Shown here: in pieces, positions 46,365 through 48,247 of the stretch
How positions within the stretch are numbered: position 1 is the first letter of the stretch
Layout: each line of letters opens with the position of its first letter
Source: Chara braunii
Taxonomy: Eukaryota > Streptophyta > Charophyceae > Charales > Characeae
Direction of reading: 5' to 3'
Assembly (NCBI GenBank): GCA_003427395.1
Contig: BFEA01000471.1
Location: forward strand, 29,276-77,522
Length of the DNA stretch: 48,247 nt
Notes under the pieces: model-generated
Database searches by the model: none
What the model was told of the DNA's origin: nothing
Seen by the model: only the letters and a program-made list of their open reading frames with translations
Translations under genes and position numbers: made by a program

Positions 46365-47384
46365 GTGACTTTGGGACTCGACGACATTTGGATTCAGACT
46401 CGACGTTGGGATCGGGACATTGGACGAGGGATTATTTGGGACCTATATAGAAGACTTGGTGTTGACGACATTCCCATCTTCCCCCTCTTCTTCGTCTGAT
46501 TCCCCTCCTCTTCGTCTGTGTATGTTTTGGGATTGGCGCATTCTTCCTGTGTGAGCGCCAGGCCCCTTCACACCATGCGATGATGATGATGTATGTTTGG
46601 TCTGCATTGTGACGTTGGTTGGGCTGATCATTGGTATTTTAGCCTTCCGCTGCTCTATCCTGTACTATGTGAAAGAGGTCGGTTCTTGTTCTGGTCTGCA
46701 CCGTTACGGTATGCAACGCATTGGAGCTGCCTAATAATCTGTGTTTATCACGTGTGGGATGATGATGTGCAGGAATTCCTTGATGATGTCACCCCTGTCG
46801 TTGGCATGCAGTTGACAGGGCCAACCCTTGATGGGCTTGCACAGTTGTTCGAGGGTTATGTTAGGTTGTTAATGAAGGCATTGCCTCCAACGATTGATGA
46901 TGACGAGTATGAGGGTGTGGAGAACGGTGAGGGACACGGTGAGGGACATGGTGATGGAGGGAGAGTGAGAATTGCTGAGACGGAGGCGCAGCAGCTAGCG
47001 CTTCTTGGGAATGCTGCGGCTTTGGCGGATGAGCTTCTGCCGCGTGCTTCCATGCAGCTGTCACGTTCTGCTCCTGGGAGTGCACAATCAACAACTCCGA
47101 CATCATCACAGGGCGCTGCTGGTGTTCACCTGGGGGGAACTGTAGGTGCACGGAAGGGCAGGACTCTTGGGGCAACAACTCGTAGCCAGTCTTCATCAGA
47201 GCAGCAGGCCCTTCGGCGTCGATTGCAGCGTGCAGTTGATAAGTTGAGAGATGCTATCTGTGCTCGTGTCATGGCAAACTTGATGTATGGTGAGGACTCG
47301 GAGTGTCGGCCAAATGCGGAATTGTACGTAAGGGCAGATCCCAAGAAATGGGAGCATGAGCAGATGGCATCAACTCCATTTGTG
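29498..47384 (+). CDS. EXO84: Exocyst complex subunit EXO84 (plant type), 3' end missing
   Basis: Exons 29498-29701, 31265-31362, 36966-38043 and 46773-47384 join into 664 codons without a stop. Exon boundaries fall at the same places in the protein text as matched motifs of plant EXO84 proteins: SFDGEKYVQSTCQSMSEK, then RISAEEMRKSVYTNYAAFIR, then TSKEISDLEGEL, SYGGAYTAALSQ, AAGGLRAAAECVQIALG and LDDVTPVVGMQLTGPTLDG. Residues about 45-130 form the conserved helical N-terminus. Most of the rest is the Exo84 C-terminal helical region, with an acidic Gly/Glu/His insert near residue 515. EXO84 is one of eight subunits of the exocyst, which tethers secretory vesicles to the plasma membrane. An in-frame TAA (29492-29494) directly before ATG 29498 supports the start. 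A donor at 47385 shows that further exons, probably the last fifth of the protein, lie beyond the window. Introns are about 1.6, 5.6 and 8.7 kb and full of mobile elements. Confidence 0.93.
29917..30006. repeat. (TG)n(AG)n microsatellite left of gap
   Basis: TG repeats to 29940, then AG repeats until the Ns begin. Confidence 0.97.
30007..30439. other. Assembly gap (433 N)
   Basis: Unknown sequence within EXO84 intron 1, bounded by AG and TG microsatellites. The frames reported across it are not real proteins. Confidence 0.99.
30440..30545. repeat. (TG)n, (GAGC)n, (GA)n compound microsatellite
   Basis: TG repeats to about 30477, GAGC repeats to about 30513, then GA repeats to about 30545. 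Confidence 0.95.
30856..30941 (+). repeat. 43-bp tandem pair in intron 1
   Basis: ACGCATTAATGAACTCGTGT and ACGCGTTAATGAACTGCGTG begin two adjacent copies. Each ends in a GGGATC-containing block followed by TTAAC or GTAAC. Confidence 0.85.
30993..31056. repeat. (GA)n microsatellite
   Basis: Pure GA run of about 64 bases in EXO84 intron 1. Confidence 0.97.
31265..31362 (+). CDS. EXO84: EXO84 exon 2
   Basis: 98 bases encoding NIRQLCAGLLELRRISAEEM and onward to YAAFI plus two bases of an Arg codon. The junctions restore EK-NIRQLC on the left and FIR-TSKE on the right, as in plant EXO84. The donor is CG|GTTGGC, a weak but valid GT. Confidence 0.9.
31480..31590. mobile_element. MITE-like inverted-repeat element, copy 1
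   Basis: A 111-bp palindromic unit. Both ends show CTACCGTCTTCCCCCGAA and its complement, continuing with ACATAACGCACCC / GGGTGCGTTGTGT, so about 31 bp pair with few mismatches around a 49-bp middle. The second copy at 34354-34465 shares the end motif. TA lies one base in from each end, which would fit a TA target site of Tc1/mariner- or pogo-type elements. No transposase is encoded. Confidence 0.8.
31811..31950. mobile_element. Foldback element interrupted by a T-rich insertion
   Basis: The right arm 31913-31950 (TCGCTGCGATGTTCGTCGG, then CCATACCAAAAG) pairs with 31875-31898 and further with 31811-31840, giving a near-perfect stem of about 38 bp with a 14-base loop. The left arm is split by a TTTTTATTT-rich insert at 31841-31874. 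TATGGCCGACGAACAT (16 bp) stands on both sides of it, like a target-site duplication. Confidence 0.8.
32245..32420 (+). mobile_element. SINE-like sequence with (AAAAT)n tail
   Basis: TAGCCGCCCGTTGG (32250-32263) resembles an A box and GGGATCGAATCTCC (32314-32327) a B box. After a short body follows an AATAAAAAT-rich tail to about 32418. The A-to-B distance is longer than in a tRNA, so the head is diverged. Confidence 0.45.
32421..32714. mobile_element. MITE-like element, about 294 bp
   Basis: Ends TAGGCTACCA (32421-32430) and TGGTAGCCTA (32705-32714) are perfect complements. Next to them lie GGGCCGCCCGGG and CCCGGGCC. A second internal palindrome (GGGCCGCCCGGG / CCCGGGCGGCCC) occupies 32434-32470. 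The middle is AT-rich with no ORF of interest. A clear target duplication was not found. Confidence 0.7.
32715..33057. other. AT-rich palindromic tract and spacer
   Basis: AAATAAATAAATAATTTATTT-type self-complementary words at about 32724-32810, then ordinary intron sequence with nothing recognised. Confidence 0.6.
33058..33238 (-). mobile_element. tRNA-like module with upstream partial duplicate, minus strand
   Basis: On the minus strand TGGCTGAATGGT (33224-33235) is A-box-like and GAGTTCGAATCCT (33177-33188) is a strong B box. A diverged copy of the right part lies at about 33058-33130 (GATGTTGGCGTATTCATC against GATGTTATCGTGTTCATC at about 33149). This suggests a tandemly duplicated SINE or tRNA relic. 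Confidence 0.55.
33233..33420. repeat. Inverted pair of tRNA-like ends
   Basis: CCACATGAGCTGGGTGCTTTCC (33233-33254) and its complement at 33370-33391 match at 21 of 22 bases. The right arm runs into GAGTTCGAGTCCTGG (33404-33418), another B box. The two tRNA-like modules therefore point away from a 115-bp centre. Confidence 0.7.
33421..34353. other. EXO84 intron 2, no gene seen
   Basis: Includes a G-rich run at about 33868-33895 and B-box-like words near 33750 and 34006 without A boxes. A T tract occurs at about 34229-34246. Confidence 0.5.
34354..34465. mobile_element. MITE-like inverted-repeat element, copy 2
   Basis: A 112-bp unit with ends CTACCGTCTTTCACTCGAAT and, inverted, CTACCGTCTTCACCCGAATA. 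The stems extend over about 32 bp through GAACG and CCGGTC, and the middle is also weakly palindromic. End sequence, length and the CTA/TAG borders match copy 1 at 31480-31590. Confidence 0.8.
34498..34706 (+). repeat. Three copies of a 24-bp word separated by A tracts
   Basis: GCCTTGACATCCATCATGAC with preceding AAAA ends at 34543, 34642 and 34705. The stretch between copies is almost only A with a few G. The upstream GAGGATTACAACCCA also occurs twice (34498 and 34597). Confidence 0.9.
34950..35720 (+). repeat. Pyrimidine-rich tract (C/T) of about 770 bp
   Basis: The plus strand is dominated by CCTTCC, CTCCCT and TTCCTT words. The resulting Pro/Ser/Leu and Arg/Glu ORFs are composition artefacts. 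Confidence 0.85.
35721..36155. other. EXO84 intron 2, spacer between skewed tracts
   Basis: Balanced composition. ACGTGTACGTGTACGTGTCTG-type words near 35775 are a short GTAC repeat. No gene. Confidence 0.5.
36156..36840 (+). repeat. Purine-rich minisatellite, unit about 218 bp
   Basis: AGCTGGAAGGGACAG begins copies at 36159 and 36377, collinear through GCAAGGACGAAGAAGTGAAG and GAGAAGAGGAGGGGTAGGA. From about 36591 partial, rearranged copies continue to about 36840. The opposite-strand ORFs here only translate the repeat. Confidence 0.9.
36966..38043 (+). CDS. EXO84: EXO84 exon 3
   Basis: 1078 bases completing Arg101 and encoding residues 102-460. It begins TSKEISDLEGELLQMRNLLS and passes through an acidic, Ser-rich linker, LPDILDVLLAERKVEDALSL, RAAISALGRLGDGARAHSLL and SYGGAYTAALSQMVFSAI. 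It ends LTSSAHKLYSMVQ at CAG|GTGAGT (38044). The order and spacing follow plant EXO84. Confidence 0.95.
38427..38551. repeat. 14-bp hairpin and adjoining duplication
   Basis: AGTGGTCTGAGCTT (38427-38440) and its exact complement (38462-38475) form a perfect stem. CTTTAGCCTGATGTA plus GGCTGCCAG occurs at about 38473-38502 and again at about 38522-38550. GTTGGCGAGAGTGGC then repeats at about 38561 and 38643. Confidence 0.85.
38841..38905. repeat. (GT)n(GA)n microsatellite
   Basis: GT repeats pass into GA repeats. The frames across it are artefacts. Confidence 0.97.
38906..39930. other. EXO84 intron 3, left flank of the retroelement
   Basis: No gene. CAAAGGACAA followed by GCAAAGCAGCTATG-type text is duplicated at about 39425-39495. 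Part of this may be the outer end of the left LTR, whose border was not fixed. Confidence 0.45.
39931..40380 (-). repeat. 3' LTR (left copy)
   Basis: Collinear with the right copy from CCTAGACTCGGGCTACTTGG to GGCGGGTCATTACAC, with scattered substitutions and small indels. The outer (left) border may lie further out, because the right copy could be truncated. GTGGTACCGGCCTACC-type words recur inside. Confidence 0.85.
40381..40396 (-). other. Polypurine tract of the element
   Basis: On the minus strand CTTGAGAGGGAGGTT directly precedes the TGTAATG start of the 3' LTR, the usual place of the plus-strand primer. Confidence 0.6.
40425..40688 (-). pseudogene. Chromodomain-like tail of the polyprotein
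   Basis: Reads EEGGTEYKVHFLYHPLNKFY, then WIDRKELLKNAPHVVNAY. The aromatic residues and the LLKNAP.VV..Y end resemble the chromodomain at the C-terminus of chromovirus integrases, which targets insertion to marked chromatin. Similarity is moderate. Confidence 0.5.
40723..40923 (-). pseudogene. Integrase GPY/F module
   Basis: RKLLPLYYGPWQVLKVVGDD followed by YLVFHASKLLPH matches the GPY/F domain C-terminal to Ty3/gypsy integrase cores. It is separated from the core by a stop and frame change between 41055 and 40924. Confidence 0.8.
41056..42015 (-). pseudogene. Integrase with altered catalytic triad
   Basis: The zinc-binding region shows HGRSGHFGFEKT and CQVCQRTK (HHCC). In the core, the first catalytic Asp position reads SINFTNM (Asn), the second reads FVSDRDTRF (Asp kept), and the third reads NRLVDEINQ, with Asp where the Glu is expected, although the adjacent Glu leaves the alignment uncertain. 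The domain ends TGVTPNQL. The frame is joined to RNase H across a single TAG at 42067-42069. Confidence 0.85.
42067..42426 (-). pseudogene. RNase H domain
   Basis: VVTTDASQYGIGAVLQQDDG, then EYYSKRMPSHK, CELFALRETLTHWKHYLLG and VCSDHRTLHWIKTQ. The Asp, Glu and Asp of the active site are present. It ends RWLHDIEV then TAG, after which the frame continues towards integrase. Confidence 0.88.
42442..42678 (-). pseudogene. RT thumb/connection remnant
   Basis: LKEAQLHLNLQKSEFGRDSV and YLGHQLSANGLEP match the segment after the RT active site in Ty3/gypsy elements. The YxDD box itself is gone, removed by the deletion that joins this point to the 5' LTR. Confidence 0.8.
42695..43158 (-). repeat. 5' LTR (right copy)
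   Basis: Partner of 39931-40380. Differences include CTAAC/GTAAC, an extra TTTTCCCTCTGCTC near 42852 and several transitions, so the copies have diverged since insertion. The inner end appears truncated against the RT remnant. Confidence 0.85.
43159..43820. other. EXO84 intron 3, no gene seen
   Basis: Short ORFs only, none with a family motif. Confidence 0.5.
43821..43911 (+). repeat. 46-bp tandem pair
   Basis: CATTTTATCGAGGATCCTTC starts at 43824 and 43870, each followed by TTGTTTCCCTTYGCATTGTT. Only one or two differences, so the duplication is recent. Confidence 0.95.
43912..45570. other. EXO84 intron 3, T tract and CT microsatellite
   Basis: T tract at about 44144-44175, (CT)n at 44879-44941 followed by GCTC repeats to 44961, and CA-rich words at 45270-45380. 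No gene recognised. Confidence 0.7.
45571..46361 (+). mobile_element. LTR-like region with hairpins and TATA box (candidate)
   Basis: Rich in GGGCC words and small hairpins, for example CCTGAAAATG and its complement around AGGGC near 45678-45702. A TATATAGA box lies at 45862-45869. It ends in a (GA)n run of about 144 bases (46218-46361, one N at 46285). The layout resembles 8510-9641, but clear sequence identity between them was not seen and no partner LTR is present. Confidence 0.3.
45862..45869 (+). promoter_or_regulatory. TATA box candidate
   Basis: CTATATAGA in the LTR-like region, about 30 bases before an ACTTCCCAGGCAGTTCAC segment. It would lie inside EXO84 intron 3, on the same strand as the gene. 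Confidence 0.35.
46773..47384 (+). CDS. EXO84: EXO84 exon 4
   Basis: 612 bases, residues 461-664. It starts EFLDDVTPVVGMQLTGPTLD and continues through YVRLLMKALP, an acidic GEGHGEGHGDGG insert, IAETEAQQLALLGNAAALAD, a Ser/Thr/Gly-rich linker and LRRRLQRAVDKLRDAICARV. It ends at a canonical donor (TTTGTG|GTGAGT at 47385), where plant EXO84 continues into another conserved helical block that is not in the window. Confidence 0.93.
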
Positions 47385-47682
47385 GTGAGTGTGAAATTCC
47401 TGCTCATGTAGCAAAAGTCTCAAGACTGATTAAGCTCGTAAAATGTTGCCATCAATGACAGGTCTGCACTGTGGTGAAACTAGGAAAGTTTTTTCTCCTG
47501 TCTTGTTTGTGGTGTAATTTTGAACAAATTGGTCAATGTACAAGGAACCGGCATGTGGGAACAAAAACATTTCAAGCAGTAAGAACTCGTTGAAGACCAT
47601 GTATGAGTAGACCAAAACGAAAGCAGAGCTGACAACGCCTAGAGCATACCAATGCAAGAACTCGACTGAACACGGGGGCAGT
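47385..47682 (+). other. EXO84 intron 4, start
   Basis: No further EXO84 exon was recognised between the donor at 47385 and the window end, so intron 4 exceeds 860 bp. Confidence 0.6.
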
Positions 47683-47913
47683 TCAGCCGGAACGATTCTT
47701 TTCTTTCCTTTTTTTTAAATTTATTTAGACCATTTCTCAATTTATGTGTGTCATCCTTGCGCAGGGGCCATGCACGATTCTTTTCTTTCCTTTTTTTTAT
47801 TTATTTAGACCATTTCTCGATTTAAGCGTGTCATCCTTGTGCAGGGGCCATGCTAAGCTTCTCTGTATCATTCCAATTTTAACATTCCTGAAGGACTCAG
47901 CCGGAACGATTCT
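47683..47913 (-). ncRNA. U6 snRNA retrocopy, 5'-truncated and partly duplicated
   Basis: On the minus strand, 47884-47813 reads TTAAAATTGGAATGATACAG, AGCATGGCCCCTGCACAAGG and ATGACACGCTTAAATCGAGAAA. This is U6 from about its second quarter to near its 3' end, with a few substitutions. An A-rich tail follows (AAAAAAAAGGAAAGAAAAG). A second copy of the 3' part plus tail (47773-47692) is a tandem duplicate of about 80 bp. TCAGCCGGAACGATTCT (17 bp) flanks the whole at 47683-47699 and 47897-47913. The tail, truncation and target duplication mark a retroposed pseudogene, not an active U6 gene. Confidence 0.85.
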
Positions 47914-48247
47914 AGGTTTAGACCACCTGAAAATTTGGTTTTGCAGTCTGAACTTTCACCTAGCCTTTCGACAGTTGCATTTTTTTCTGCTGAAATTTCA
48001 CAAACTGCTCTGTTTCCTTTCGTTTCTTTGGATGTCAGTCTGGATCTTTATCTGTCAGTCTGGCGCTGGAGTCCGACAGTCTGCCACACGATCAGTCTAA
48101 TTAAGTCAGTCCTTGATTAGCCTCTCTGTGTCAGGTCCCCGGGATAATATTTTCTTTTTGATTAGACCCCATGTGTGCGATTGTTTGAGAGGTGGGGAAA
48201 TGCTATCAAATTTTCTCTGTGCTTGCATGACTGTTTCCCCCCACCCT
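47914..48247. other. Intron 4 continued, nothing recognised
   Basis: Pyrimidine-rich sequence with no exon-like match. CAGTCTGG-type words repeat near 48035-48080. Confidence 0.5.

Larger units (their letters stand above)
38044..46772 (+). other. EXO84 intron 3
   Basis: 8729-bp GT-AG intron ending GATGTGCAG. It contains an antisense LTR retroelement, a second LTR-like region, microsatellites and small duplications. Removal joins SMVQ to EFLDD, as expected for the family. Confidence 0.88.

Noticed and set aside
47683-47913. Functional U6 snRNA gene
   Set aside because: It lacks the U6 5' end, has substitutions, an A-rich tail and a target duplication, and no U6 promoter was seen.

Overview
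The window looks like nuclear DNA of a streptophyte (plant lineage), most likely a charophyte alga such as Chara. Three things point there: a split gene whose exons encode a plant-type EXO84 exocyst subunit, very large introns packed with transposable elements, and abundant GA/GT microsatellites, A-tracts and assembly Ns (433 Ns at 30007-30439). The species call is inference. The streptophyte EXO84 call rests on long collinear family motifs.

Layout. 1-418: C-terminal end of a hAT transposase. About 1.0-5.1 kb: decayed Ty3/gypsy retroelement on the + strand (protease, RT, RNase H, integrase), followed by a 367-bp tandem duplication. 7.5-7.85 kb: a tRNA-like retroposon ending in a U6-snRNA-like tail and an (AAT)n tract. 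8.5-9.65 kb: LTR-like promoter region. 9.65-17.9 kb: anonymous DNA with weak coding-like remnants. 17.9-19.7 kb: three adjacent tandem arrays. The first has ten copies of a 22-bp core inside imperfect stem-loops whose stems differ between copies. Relatives of the 123-bp array lie inverted at 22.2-22.6 kb. 23.9-25.15 kb: tandem 607-bp duplication. 25.2-29.4 kb: mostly anonymous.

29498-47384: the only convincing cellular gene, EXO84, in four exons (29498-29701, 31265-31362, 36966-38043, 46773-47384). Its introns are about 1.6, 5.6 and 8.7 kb and all junctions are GT-AG and phase-consistent. It continues beyond the right edge. Intron 2 holds two small inverted-repeat DNA transposons of one family, a foldback interrupted by a T-rich insertion with a 15-16-bp duplication, tRNA-like modules, and long pyrimidine-rich and purine-rich tracts. 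Intron 3 holds an internally deleted, antisense Ty3/gypsy chromovirus-like element between long terminal repeats. Right of exon 4 is a 5'-truncated U6 snRNA retrocopy with a 17-bp target duplication.

No operon or CRISPR logic applies. The main biology is a conserved secretion gene expanded by mobile elements. The most unusual material is the hairpin array at 17.9-18.65 kb and the U6-derived retroposed sequences at both ends of the window.
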